64,000 nt of DNA from a virus, in IMG/VR virus record IMGVR_UViG_3300044624_003021, positions 17,666-81,665 of that record, one strand, 5' to 3'. Position numbers and translations under genes: made by a program. Below are positions 52,363 to 60,560 of the stretch, one piece after another. How positions within the stretch are numbered: the first letter of the stretch is position 1; every line of letters starts with the position of its first letter. The notes beneath the pieces are model-generated. The model had not been told where the DNA came from and did no database searches. It saw only the letters and a program-made list of their open reading frames with translations.

Positions 52363-53220
52363 ATGAAAAACACAAAAATTTATCACGAGTTGGTCCAAAA
52401 GATGAGGACCTTTTTCCTAAACAAAGGTTTTCTTGAGGTTCCGACCCAATCAAGATTATCAATTCTCGCAGCATGTGAGAATCCACACTCAATCACAACG
52501 TTTGAGTATCAAGGTCAAATTTGGCCATTACCACAAACAGGTCAAATGTGGTTAGAGTATGAATTGTTACAAAATTCCGAATGGCCAGGTGTGTTCTGTA
52601 TCTCAACATCATACAGACAAGAAAAAGACCCAATCCCAGGTCGTCACGAATTAATCTTCCCAATGTTTGAATTCGAGTCAAAGGGTGGTATGAAAGAATT
52701 ACTTAAATTAGAATCTGAATTACTTGCGTTTTTAGGTTTTGATTCTCCTGTTGAAGTGAATTATGACGATGTTTGTGAAGAATATGGCGGAGTTCCGATT
52801 TTGGAAAACGAACACGAAACTAAAATGTGGAAAGAAAAAGGTGATGTGGTGTCATTACAAAATTTCCCTGTTAGAACTAACCCATTTTGGAACATGAAGT
52901 CAGGTGAAGGTGACAAATTCAATAAAGTAGACGTTATTCTTTACGGTCAAGAAACAATTGGTTCTGCTGAAAGAAGTTGTGATGTTGATGAAATGAGACA
53001 AATGTTCTATACTATAGAAAACGGTGGTTATTCTGCCAAATTGTTTGAATTGTTTGGTAAAGAAAGAGTTGAAAAAGAACTTGAAGAGTTTTTATCTCAC
53101 AAATTCTTTAAAAGATTTGGTGGAGGTATTGGTTTAACTCGTCTTGCCAGAGCATATCAAATGATGAAAGACTCTCACGATGAATTACACATGAATTATG
53201 GTGATGTAAACAAATTTTGA
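52363..53220 (+). CDS. Class II aminoacyl-tRNA synthetase catalytic core (Asn/Asp type)
   Basis: A 285-aa protein with class II motifs: GFLEVPTQSRL near residue 22, motif 2 as STSYRQEKDPIPGRHELIFPM (81-101) and motif 3 as GGGIGLTRLARA (253-264). GQETIGSAERS matches the AsnRS/AspRS active-site strand. The N-terminal anticodon-binding domain of AsnRS/AspRS is absent. Such cores include asparagine synthetase-like and tRNA- or protein-modifying paralogues, so true tRNA charging is uncertain. The terminator upstream suggests attenuation. Confidence 0.82.
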   Translation: MKNTKIYHELVQKMRTFFLNKGFLEVPTQSRLSILAACENPHSITTFEYQGQIWPLPQTGQMWLEYELLQNSEWPGVFCISTSYRQEKDPIPGRHELIFPMFEFESKGGMKELLKLESELLAFLGFDSPVEVNYDDVCEEYGGVPILENEHETKMWKEKGDVVSLQNFPVRTNPFWNMKSGEGDKFNKVDVILYGQETIGSAERSCDVDEMRQMFYTIENGGYSAKLFELFGKERVEKELEEFLSHKFFKRFGGGIGLTRLARAYQMMKDSHDELHMNYGDVNKF

Positions 53221-53388
53221 ATGAAAAATTTTAAGGTTAAAAATAGATATACCAAAGAAATGTCAGATAAATTTTTATCCGACTACAAATCTTCTGGTGA
53301 ATGTTCTGTTGAAAATCCCGACTTTTACGGTAATTGGAACTGGAAAAAATACGGAACCGAAGAATATAAAAATTCTTTCAAAAAATAA
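53221..53388 (+). CDS. Small unknown protein
   Basis: A 55-aa frame that starts immediately after the synthetase stop codon, with protein-like composition (MKNFKVKNRYTKEMSDK...). Probably co-transcribed. Confidence 0.6.
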   Translation: MKNFKVKNRYTKEMSDKFLSDYKSSGECSVENPDFYGNWNWKKYGTEEYKNSFKK

Positions 53389-53391
53389 AAA

Positions 53392-53631
53392 TTACTGAAT
53401 TTGACTCAAAGACATAATGGTGTCATTCGAAAGGGTGACACCATTTTTTGTTTCATAGGAAACATAACTTACCGATAAAACTTTATCTTCAGTTGGTATA
53501 AAAACTTCACCATCTAAGTTAGAAAAATACACACCCTGATTAGTTTCAACTTTAACACCTGTCAAAGTTTCATCTGTTTGTGAATCTAAAAAAATGATTC
53601 TAAAAAATACTGTAATAAGAATTGTCTTCAT
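53392..53631 (-). CDS. CarboxypepD_reg-like small protein
   Basis: 79 aa with a hydrophobic start and a beta-sandwich pattern (DETLTGVKVETNQGVYFSNLDGEV, SVSYVSYETK) typical of carboxypeptidase-regulatory-like domains in exported Bacteroidota proteins. The signal peptide is weak. Confidence 0.6.
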   Translation of the reverse strand: MKTILITVFFRIIFLDSQTDETLTGVKVETNQGVYFSNLDGEVFIPTEDKVLSVSYVSYETKNGVTLSNDTIMSLSQIQ

Positions 53632-53722
53632 ATTGCAATATGTATGTTAAATTTTTCAATTGTCAAAATTGATAATATTACTTAACATTTCCTTAATGTA
53701 TTTATAATATATCCTTAATACT

Positions 53723-54073
53723 ATGAAGCAGATTATATTTTTGGTGTTTATGTTCTTACAGGTTGTAGGACATTCACAAGTAGAAGAAGTTGTGTTTAAA
53801 AATGACAAAGGTCAAATCGAACAACGTGGTCATTTATCAAATAATCTAAAAACTGGTGAGTGGATTGCTTATTATGAAAATGGAAGCATATTTTCTGTAG
53901 GTTATTATGATAAAGGTAGAAAAGATGGAATCTGGACTACATATTCACCAGTTGGAATTAGAGTATCTCAAGTCAAATATTTTAAGGGTAAAAAATATGA
54001 AGGTTGGATGTATGATATGGAAGGAAATTTAGTTGAGAAAAGAATTTTTAAGGATTATATCACAAATGATTAA
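53723..54073 (+). CDS. Secreted MORN-repeat protein (YwqK-like)
   Basis: 116 aa: signal peptide ending GHSQ, then at least three MORN-type repeats (GHLSNNLKTGEWIAYYENG, GYYDKGRKDGIWTTYSP, KGKKYEGWMYD). Such proteins occur in the Bacteroidota envelope. TATTTATAAT lies upstream. Confidence 0.75.
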   Translation: MKQIIFLVFMFLQVVGHSQVEEVVFKNDKGQIEQRGHLSNNLKTGEWIAYYENGSIFSVGYYDKGRKDGIWTTYSPVGIRVSQVKYFKGKKYEGWMYDMEGNLVEKRIFKDYITND

Positions 54074-54753
54074 TTCTTCTTTGGTTTTTCTGACGCATAC
54101 TTAACACCCATTATAGTTCCGACAATACTGAATGCATTTGTTAATAATATACCAAACATATTACTCCAAGTTGAGCCAATTATTTGGGTATCTTGACCTG
54201 TGAACAATGCCACAGAATATAATGCCGTAGTAACTATTCCAACTCCAATAATTACAATTAAAGCAACTCTTACAATTGTATTTATTAACTCAAATTGAGT
54301 TTTCTTTTGTAACACATCCAAATCATTTTCGGCATGTTGTTTTGCCTTTTCAGCATCAACCCTTGCTTGTTCGGATTTAACCATCTCCACCGTTAATTCT
54401 TCCGTCAACCTCAAATTATCCAATTTCCACTCGTTTAATTCTCTGTTTTGGACTTCAAATGTTAATTTAGATTCTTCAACTTCATTTAATGTTGTTTGAA
54501 GTTCGTCTAATATCTTTTGATTTTGGGCGTTTAAGTCGGATAGTTCTTTGTTTTGGGTTTGAATTTGTTTGGTAATGTCAAGTCTCTTCTTTCTATTTGC
54601 AACATCTCTTTCACCACACTTTTTAAGGTATTCTTTAAAATATTCATCCCCATCAGAATTAATTACCTTAACTATATTTCCTTCCAAAAATAAGTTTTTG
54701 GTTTCTGATAAGATAATTAATTCTTGTTTTATTTCAGGGGTGAATTTTATCAT
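54070..54753 (-). CDS. Coiled-coil membrane protein of the two-component operon
   Basis: 227 aa: a long Gln/Asn/Glu coiled coil (about 60-150) followed by two membrane helices (NTIVRVALIVIIGVGIVTTA, MFGILLTNAFSIVGTI). It overlaps the response-regulator gene by 4 nt and may be the output or a partner of the signalling pair. Confidence 0.7.
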   Translation of the reverse strand: MIKFTPEIKQELIILSETKNLFLEGNIVKVINSDGDEYFKEYLKKCGERDVANRKKRLDITKQIQTQNKELSDLNAQNQKILDELQTTLNEVEESKLTFEVQNRELNEWKLDNLRLTEELTVEMVKSEQARVDAEKAKQHAENDLDVLQKKTQFELINTIVRVALIVIIGVGIVTTALYSVALFTGQDTQIIGSTWSNMFGILLTNAFSIVGTIMGVKYASEKPKKN

Positions 54754-55181
54754 TTGTAAATTTTAAACGGAGCGGTTCTGTTTTTGTAACCTTCATAATC
54801 TTTCTTAAACTCCTCCAATCTTGGTTCAATCTCATCTGATTTTATAATCCAAAATTGAGCACCTGACTGAATTGCCTTTGCCTGTTCTTCGGGTTCGTTT
54901 GAAGATGAAATAATTCCGATTACAACATTATTACCGTATTCAAAGTTAATCTTTCTAATTAACTCAATACCATCAAAGGAAGACCCAATGATATTCAAAT
55001 CAACAAACACACATTCAGGCTTATCAGAGCTATTTGATTGCCATTTTTCAAATAATTTGGCGGCCTCATCTGAACTATTCAAACTTTTTAAAGATAATGT
55101 TATATCAAGAAGCGAACAGCTATCTTCAAATACTAAATGGAATAAATCCTCGTCATCTACAAGTAAAATTGAATCAATCAT
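54750..55181 (-). CDS. Stand-alone response regulator receiver protein
   Basis: 143 aa with a complete receiver site: Asp9-Asp10, phospho-acceptor Asp61 (VDLNI), Ser92/Ser93 and Lys114 (WIIKSD). No output domain follows, so it acts by protein contact, as CheY does. It lies between the kinase gene (8 bp) and the membrane coiled-coil gene (overlap 4 nt). Confidence 0.88.
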   Translation of the reverse strand: MIDSILLVDDEDLFHLVFEDSCSLLDITLSLKSLNSSDEAAKLFEKWQSNSSDKPECVFVDLNIIGSSFDGIELIRKINFEYGNNVVIGIISSSNEPEEQAKAIQSGAQFWIIKSDEIEPRLEEFKKDYEGYKNRTAPFKIYK

Positions 55182-55189
55182 AGTTTTTT

Positions 55190-56443
55190 TTATTTTATTT
55201 TTATTTTCAGTTTAGTTCCTATCTCATTTTTCTCACATCTTACCAAAAACTTGTGTTCTTGTAATATCGCAACACATATGTTTAATCCGAGTCCAGTTCC
55301 TGACTCTTTTTGCCCTTCTTTTCTTGTGTATGGTTTTGATAAATGGTCAAAATCTTTTTGGTCAATACCTCGTCCATTATCCTGAACCATTAACTCATCA
55401 CCTTCCATATATATTTTTACAAATTTTGTTTCAGAATCATTATACTTCAATCCATTCCTAATTAAGTTGTCTATTGCCGTACAGAATAGAGCTTCATTAA
55501 CTTCTATGGTTGGTAGTTCCTCAATAATTACCTGACTATGATAAGCAGTTGATGATAAATAATCATTTAGTATCGCTCTTAAATCACATTCAGCTTTATT
55601 TAATACCACATCTTTTTTAACCAAATTGGTAAATTCATAAACACCTTTATAAACTTTTTGTGAGTGTCTTAATCCCTCCTTAATCATTTTAAGGGGAGCC
55701 TCAATCTTTAAAGTTTCTATGTCCTCAGGTTTTAATCTTCTTTCCAAAGAACTTATACCTCTCGGGATATAAGTATTAATTCCAGAGTGCATGTCGTGTC
55801 TCAATATTTTAGCCGCGTGCTCGAGATAAGTGTTTTGTTTTTCAATTTCTTTTGACTTTTCAACAATTTCAGATATGTCTCTTGCAATTTTTAATACTCG
55901 ATAGGTTTCTCCTGTTTCATTTATAATTGGATTGTAGGTGGCACTTAAATAAATCTTGTTACCGTCCTTTTTCTTTCTGATAATGTCCCCACTAAAATAA
56001 ACACCTGATTTAAGTTTGTTCCAAAAATTAATATACCCATTTGAATTTTTTTCATCATCAAAAACAAAAATACTATGATGTTTTCCTATAACCTCTTCTG
56101 ATTTATACCCCATTGCATCCAAAAATGAATCATTGGCAAAACAAACTATACCATTAGTATCAAATTCAATCACAGGACTTGAACGATTAATCGCATCCAT
56201 TCTATTTGCTAACGCTCTTTCTTTTTGTGTGATTTTTTCAGTAAGTTTTTTATTTTCCCTTTCATTCTTAATATATTGTCTGATAAAGGAATATAAAAAA
56301 TATGTTATTGTCAAAAATAGAATATATTCCGACCCCCTCGTAACTGGTGATGAAGGAGTGATATCAAGTAATACTGTAGTTTTCAGGATTAAGAAAACAA
56401 CTACTATTAATGAAATTAAGTTTAATTTTAATTTTAACGACAT
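55190..56443 (-). CDS. Membrane PAS-sensor histidine kinase
   Basis: 417 aa: two membrane helices (about 8-27 and 40-56), a PAS domain (about 82-195, GIVCFANDSFLDAMGYKSEEVIG), an H-box with His216 (ILRHDMHSGIN), and an ATPase domain with Asn326/Asn330, DNGRG (355-359) and GTGLGL (382-387). All catalytic boxes are intact. With the next gene it forms a full two-component pair. A GATATTTATTG motif precedes it. Confidence 0.92.
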   Translation of the reverse strand: MSLKLKLNLISLIVVVFLILKTTVLLDITPSSPVTRGSEYILFLTITYFLYSFIRQYIKNERENKKLTEKITQKERALANRMDAINRSSPVIEFDTNGIVCFANDSFLDAMGYKSEEVIGKHHSIFVFDDEKNSNGYINFWNKLKSGVYFSGDIIRKKKDGNKIYLSATYNPIINETGETYRVLKIARDISEIVEKSKEIEKQNTYLEHAAKILRHDMHSGINTYIPRGISSLERRLKPEDIETLKIEAPLKMIKEGLRHSQKVYKGVYEFTNLVKKDVVLNKAECDLRAILNDYLSSTAYHSQVIIEELPTIEVNEALFCTAIDNLIRNGLKYNDSETKFVKIYMEGDELMVQDNGRGIDQKDFDHLSKPYTRKEGQKESGTGLGLNICVAILQEHKFLVRCEKNEIGTKLKIKIK

Positions 56444-56511
56444 TCATCAATAAATATCAATATACTCTTTAAGTTAAAAAAAATATTACTATAATTAAGG
56501 TTTTTTTAAAA

Positions 56512-56538
56512 TAAAAAACCCGTCGGTTAGACGGGTTT
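56512..56538. terminator. Intrinsic terminator
   Basis: AAACCCGTC/GACGGGTTT with a GGTTA loop, after the metallophosphoesterase gene. Confidence 0.88.
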
Positions 56539-56542
56539 CAAA

Positions 56543-57232
56543 TTAAATAAACTCCAATTTATTCGTTACAGGGTCCCATTCTACCGTTAGTGGTTTTTGG
56601 GTGTATTGATACTGTTCGTCTAATACCGAGGCATTGATGAAGTGAGTATCTCCGTCAAAAACATAACCATACCCTGAATGTATGTGCCCGCAGACATGAA
56701 TTTTAGGTTTAATTGTTTTAATTCTTTTTGTCAGTAATTCACATCCAAGATTATCATACTGACCCATAATTGTATCCAAATAACCAAATGCCGGTCCGTG
56801 AGTAATTAATATGTCAGTATCATCAGGAATGTCATTCCACTTCTGTGTAAGTTTATGACCATTCTTTGGTAGATTAAACGCCCAATTATAGAACTCGGGC
56901 TGCCATGGACTACCATAAATCTTTACATAATTTTCCGTATCAACTCCGTAACCAAGAAAACTATCTTGAAGATAAACAATGTCATTATAAAAACCGACAA
57001 CCTCTTTGGCCATTTCGGGTTCCTTTTCAAACCCAAAGTCGTGATTACCGGCAATGAATGTCTTTACAGTATAATTTTCCAAACTGTCAAACCACTTGCA
57101 GAATTTTTGGATTTCATACTTATAACCCATTGATGAGATATCACCAGCGTGAATCAGTAAGTCACCTCCTGGCAAATCTTCAGTAATTTGCTTGTGTTTG
57201 TTGTGAGTATCTGATATAAAAGTTATTTTCAT
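56543..57232 (-). CDS. Calcineurin-like metallophosphoesterase
   Basis: 229 aa with the metal sites ISDTHNK (Asp8, His10), HAGDISSMG, AGNHDFGF, ITHGP and CGHIHSGYG. It would hydrolyse a phosphodiester or phosphomonoester; substrate unknown. Its start overlaps the end of the NusG-like gene by 4 nt. Confidence 0.9.
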   Translation of the reverse strand: MKITFISDTHNKHKQITEDLPGGDLLIHAGDISSMGYKYEIQKFCKWFDSLENYTVKTFIAGNHDFGFEKEPEMAKEVVGFYNDIVYLQDSFLGYGVDTENYVKIYGSPWQPEFYNWAFNLPKNGHKLTQKWNDIPDDTDILITHGPAFGYLDTIMGQYDNLGCELLTKRIKTIKPKIHVCGHIHSGYGYVFDGDTHFINASVLDEQYQYTQKPLTVEWDPVTNKLEFI

Positions 57233-57750
57233 TTTTTTACTTGGGTTTCCTCCAATTCAACAGATGTTGGTCTGCCAAAGATAAGAACATTTACTTTAAG
57301 TTTACCTTTCTCTTTATCAATAAATTCAATGTTTCCCTTAAAGGATGTAAATGGACCTTCAGTTACAGTAACTTCATCTCCAACACTGAATATGTCTGAA
57401 AAACTTTTTGTTTTGTTTTCTTCGTGAATTCCAATCATTCGGTTTACTTCTTGGTCTGATACAATTTGGATATTTCCAGCTCTGTCAGACAACAATCCCG
57501 TTGCTCCATCAATTTTTTTAACAACTTGTTTTAATTCCCCAATTGCGGATGTTTCAACAAAAACATAACCAGGAAACAAAACTTTTTCACGTTGTGTTTT
57601 TTTACCATCTTTCGTGGCAAATACTTTTTCCATTGGAACTACAACTCTTCCGATTACCCCATTGAGTTCCCCTTTGTCGGCTTCTTTTAAAATTCTTTCT
57701 GAGACTTTTCTCTCACGATTTGCTTGTGCTCTTACAATGTACCATTCCAT
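57229..57750 (-). CDS. NusG-family transcription elongation factor
   Basis: 173 aa: NGN domain with WYIVRAQANRERKVSERI and KVLFPGYVFVE, then a C-terminal KOW domain (FSVGDEVTVTEGPFTSFKGNIEFI). Length is that of NusG. It could change host RNA polymerase to favour phage transcripts and act with boxA-like leaders found before three RNA operons here. Confidence 0.92.
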   Translation of the reverse strand: MEWYIVRAQANRERKVSERILKEADKGELNGVIGRVVVPMEKVFATKDGKKTQREKVLFPGYVFVETSAIGELKQVVKKIDGATGLLSDRAGNIQIVSDQEVNRMIGIHEENKTKSFSDIFSVGDEVTVTEGPFTSFKGNIEFIDKEKGKLKVNVLIFGRPTSVELEETQVKK

Positions 57751-57762
57751 AATTTTAATTTT

Positions 57763-58308
57763 TTAGTCCCACCAACCATCAATATGTTTGGCGATAAATT
57801 TATATGCTTCTTTTTTATCTTTCATGTATTCCTTACGGGCGGCTTTCATTGCCGCTCTGAAATCCTCAGAATATTGTTCTTTATCTTCAGGAGTTTTAAC
57901 CTTCTCGGTTTTTGAAACCATTTCACTAACATTTGGTCGGTCTTCAAGTGGTATAAATTCAAAAGTTGTCTTACCCCACTTCTCTTCAATTATGTCGTGA
58001 GCCGGTTCTTCATAAAACTCCCAACTATCACGGGTCATGTGAAGACGGTCAATCGCTTCTTGGATTTCCTCAGCAACTTCTTTAGCGGAAGTTATGTGAG
58101 TCCTATCAGACAAGAAGAAATCTCGGGTATGTTCGAGTTTTTTGATTAATATTTCGTTAATGAAGTGACTATCATAGTCCTCATCCTTCCAAATTGTGGG
58201 AAGCCATCGAAAAACGTTCTTAATTTTTCGAATAAATCGCTTAACAGCGTATTTTATGTCTTTAAAGCTTTCCCCAACCATCTTTGTACTGTGTTTTATC
58301 GATACCAT
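57763..58308 (-). CDS. Unknown conserved phage protein
   Basis: 181 aa, helical, with Trp/Asp/Glu-rich segments (RWLPTIWKDEDYDSHFINEIL, EFYEEPAHDIIEEKW). An alternative ATG is at residue 10. No function recognised. It is 12 bp upstream of nusG. Confidence 0.72.
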   Translation of the reverse strand: MVSIKHSTKMVGESFKDIKYAVKRFIRKIKNVFRWLPTIWKDEDYDSHFINEILIKKLEHTRDFFLSDRTHITSAKEVAEEIQEAIDRLHMTRDSWEFYEEPAHDIIEEKWGKTTFEFIPLEDRPNVSEMVSKTEKVKTPEDKEQYSEDFRAAMKAARKEYMKDKKEAYKFIAKHIDGWWD

Positions 58309-58357
58309 CTGATACTGTTTTAAAAAATTTAACTAATTTATTCCAAAATTTTCTCAT
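58262..58357 (-). CDS. Possible small protein
   Basis: A 31-aa frame (MRKFWNKLVKFFKTVSDG...) whose ATG overlaps the upstream stop as ATGA, but it also overlaps the start of the next gene by about 46 nt. Uncertain. Confidence 0.35.
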   Translation of the reverse strand: MRKFWNKLVKFFKTVSDGIDKTQYKDGWGKL

Positions 58358-58593
58358 CGTATTAAATTATGAGGATTTATGTCGTGTTCTTCCATCAATT
58401 CACGTAGTTTTTCATAAACTGCGTCAACTCCTTTGTGATAACCGTCTTCTTCATCATATCCGTTGGTCAAACCGCGGTATGAGTTGGTCATTATCTCCCA
58501 AAGTACAAGTGCCATGTCGGTTGCCTTCACGCAACGCTCGTGAGCCATCTTATCATCGATGTCATCCAAATCAAATGTTAGTTTTGCTTTCAT
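58354..58593 (-). CDS. Small conserved phage protein
   Basis: 79 aa from the ATG at 58593, chosen because TATCTTTG lies 4 nt upstream. The pattern MKAKLTFDLDDIDDKMAHERC and MALVLWEI is common in small phage proteins of unknown role. Confidence 0.72.
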   Translation of the reverse strand: MKAKLTFDLDDIDDKMAHERCVKATDMALVLWEIMTNSYRGLTNGYDEEDGYHKGVDAVYEKLRELMEEHDINPHNLIR

Positions 58594-58621
58594 GGTACAA
58601 AGATAAGGCAAGTTTTTTAAT

Positions 58622-58658
58622 GAAAAAAGGGACTTAACAAAAATTAAGTCCCTTTTTC
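58622..58658. terminator. Intrinsic terminator
   Basis: AAAAAGGGACTTAA/TTAAGTCCCTTTTT, 14 bp with a CAAAAA loop. Confidence 0.9.
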
Positions 58659-58748
58659 TATATATAGGCTCTCTGATGAGAGTGATAGTTTTGATAAATA
58701 TACCTAAAAATCAAAAATATGTCAATTTTATGGTCAAAAATAGTGATT

Positions 58749-58961
58749 TTATTCGTTTTTACCTGAAACTATCTTACAAATTTGGTCTTTTTTTGAATCC
58801 TCAAATTTATTTATGTATTTTAACTTAATTTCTTCAGAAATTTCGTAATCCCACTTGTTTATAAACTGTTCAAACAGTCTTAATGAAGAATTCACCTGTT
58901 TTCTAGTCTCACAGGACTCTAAAACCGACAATACCCATTGAAACTCTATCAAAATATCCAT
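58749..58961 (-). CDS. Small unknown protein
   Basis: 70 aa, helical and charged, no known family. It is divergent from the next gene, which shares a 36-bp promoter region. Confidence 0.65.
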   Translation of the reverse strand: MDILIEFQWVLSVLESCETRKQVNSSLRLFEQFINKWDYEISEEIKLKYINKFEDSKKDQICKIVSGKNE

Positions 58962-58997
58962 ACTTTTAGTAAAATTAGGTTTATATTTATAAAATAT

Positions 58998-59279
58998 ATG
59001 AAAACTTGTCTTTCTGTTCTCTTAAATTATGTCTTTTCCAAAGATTTAGAGGCTTTATACGGTAAAGACAGTTATATTATCATAAATCATGTTAAATTTT
59101 GCACGGTTAACAAACATTATTTGATTGATTGTAAACTTTTTATGACCGATATCTCTCTTTTTGAAGAAAGTCGGTTGGATGGACTAAATTTTTTAATCGA
59201 GGAAAGTTTAAAATGGTCAAATTTTGACCACGATAAGTTCGCATTAGTTGCAACTTATGATTTGGTCAGTCAGTCTTGA
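58998..59279 (+). CDS. Small unknown protein
   Basis: 93 aa from the ATG at 58998, which follows ATATTTATAAA by about 7 nt; longer upstream starts would include the promoter. No motif recognised. Confidence 0.62.
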   Translation: MKTCLSVLLNYVFSKDLEALYGKDSYIIINHVKFCTVNKHYLIDCKLFMTDISLFEESRLDGLNFLIEESLKWSNFDHDKFALVATYDLVSQS

Positions 59280-59446
59280 ATCAAACCCCTATTTTTAAAG
59301 TCGTAGTACACTTGTGGAGCCGCGTCGTGAGTCGTGATACTCGCTCCTGACTTAATTTTCGAATCAATTTCTTCCATAAATTGACTAAAAACCCCGCTTC
59401 TGTGTGCGGAGTATAGTATTTCCTCTAAAAATTTTTCGTTTGACAT
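59270..59446 (-). CDS. Small unknown protein
   Basis: A 58-aa frame (MSNEKFLEEILYSAHRSG...) converging with the preceding gene by a 10-nt overlap; TATATTTG about 55 nt upstream. Composition is protein-like. Confidence 0.6.
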   Translation of the reverse strand: MSNEKFLEEILYSAHRSGVFSQFMEEIDSKIKSGASITTHDAAPQVYYDFKNRGLIQD

Positions 59447-59579
59447 TTTTACCTTAAAATTTAATGATATAGTAATAATAACTATACAAATATAGTAAAA
59501 AAATGATTAAAAAATTTTTTTTACAAAAAATATTTGATGAGTTATGGTTTTTCACTTATAATTAGTAAAAACATATAAA

Positions 59580-60005
59580 ATGAAAATAGTACAAAACGGT
59601 GACTCCGTAAAAGTTAACTACACAGGACGTTTAGAGGACGGTTCTGTATTCGATTCTTCACTAACTGAAGGTCGTGAACCATTGGCTGCGGTATTAGGAC
59701 AAGGTCAATTGATTAAAGGTTTTGAATCAGGATTGATGGGAATGTCAGTCGGAGATAAAAAGACAGTGGAAATTGACCCATCAGAAGCTTATGGTGATGT
59801 TGTTGAGGGTATGGTAAGTGAAGTACCTCTCGGGAATCTTCCTGAAAATGTTAAAGTTGGTGACCAACTACAGGGTATGACCGAACGTGGTCCAGTAATG
59901 GTAGTTGTTAAAGAAGTGAATGAAACCTCAGCTATGGTTGATGCAAATCATCCTTTGGCAGGTAAAAAACTTATCTTTGATTTGGAGTTGGTTAGTATCG
60001 ACTAA
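59580..60005 (+). CDS. FKBP-type peptidyl-prolyl isomerase (SlyD-like)
   Basis: 141 aa: FKBP core NYTGRLEDGSVFDSS, LGQGQLIKGFESGLMGM and GDKKTVEIDPSEAYG, with an inserted-flap segment and the C-terminal strand ANHPLAGKKLIFDLELV, as in SlyD. It lacks the His-rich metal tail of SlyD. It would assist folding of phage proteins in the cytoplasm. Phage FKBPs are rare. Confidence 0.92.
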   Translation: MKIVQNGDSVKVNYTGRLEDGSVFDSSLTEGREPLAAVLGQGQLIKGFESGLMGMSVGDKKTVEIDPSEAYGDVVEGMVSEVPLGNLPENVKVGDQLQGMTERGPVMVVVKEVNETSAMVDANHPLAGKKLIFDLELVSID

Positions 60006-60395
60006 TCACTCATACATCTTATCTTCGAGGTCGGGGTATATTTTCTCAAACATTTTCATGAGAGCCCCGGCCTCGCTATTTGCCATATCCTCATTTCTCC
60101 CCCCAATATCGGAACCGTGTTTCCATTTTAACACATCTCTTTGATACTCATGAACCCATTCATGAGACAAGGTCCTCAAAATATCCCGGTATATTCTACC
60201 TTTAGTTAAAACTTTTATTTCATTTTCTTCAGTACGACTACCAGTAGTCATATTACCAGTTCTTTCTGAAATAAAGAATATCTTTAAGTTGTTTTTTAAC
60301 GGATATTGTTTTTGTAAAAACCTCAAAAACAAATCAATCAATTTATAATCTTTTTGAGGTATTCCTGAATTCCTGTGCGTAATTATAACCTTCAT
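60006..60395 (-). CDS. Small HExxH zinc metallopeptidase
   Basis: 129 aa with LRTLSHEWVHEYQRD (His78, Glu79, His82) and a third-ligand candidate in NSEAGALM (Glu108). The start is preceded by AATATTTATA. Convergent with, and directly abutting, the FKBP gene. Confidence 0.75.
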   Translation of the reverse strand: MKVIITHRNSGIPQKDYKLIDLFLRFLQKQYPLKNNLKIFFISERTGNMTTGSRTEENEIKVLTKGRIYRDILRTLSHEWVHEYQRDVLKWKHGSDIGGRNEDMANSEAGALMKMFEKIYPDLEDKMYE

Positions 60396-60511
60396 TCTAA
60401 GTATAAATATTATCTAAACTTATTAGTGAGTTTTTTACAATAAAAAATTACTGTGAAAGGAATGTGGAATGATAAAAAGCTGAGTTTGTTTAATAACTTT
60501 TTCATGTTAAT

Positions 60512-60542
60512 AAAAAAAGGGACCCTTTCGAGTCCCTGTTTT
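60512..60542. terminator. Intrinsic terminator
   Basis: GGGAC/GTCCC hairpin with an A-rich left and T-rich right side, after the outer-membrane protein gene. Confidence 0.75.
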
Positions 60543-60560
60543 GTTAAAATTTATTTTTTA

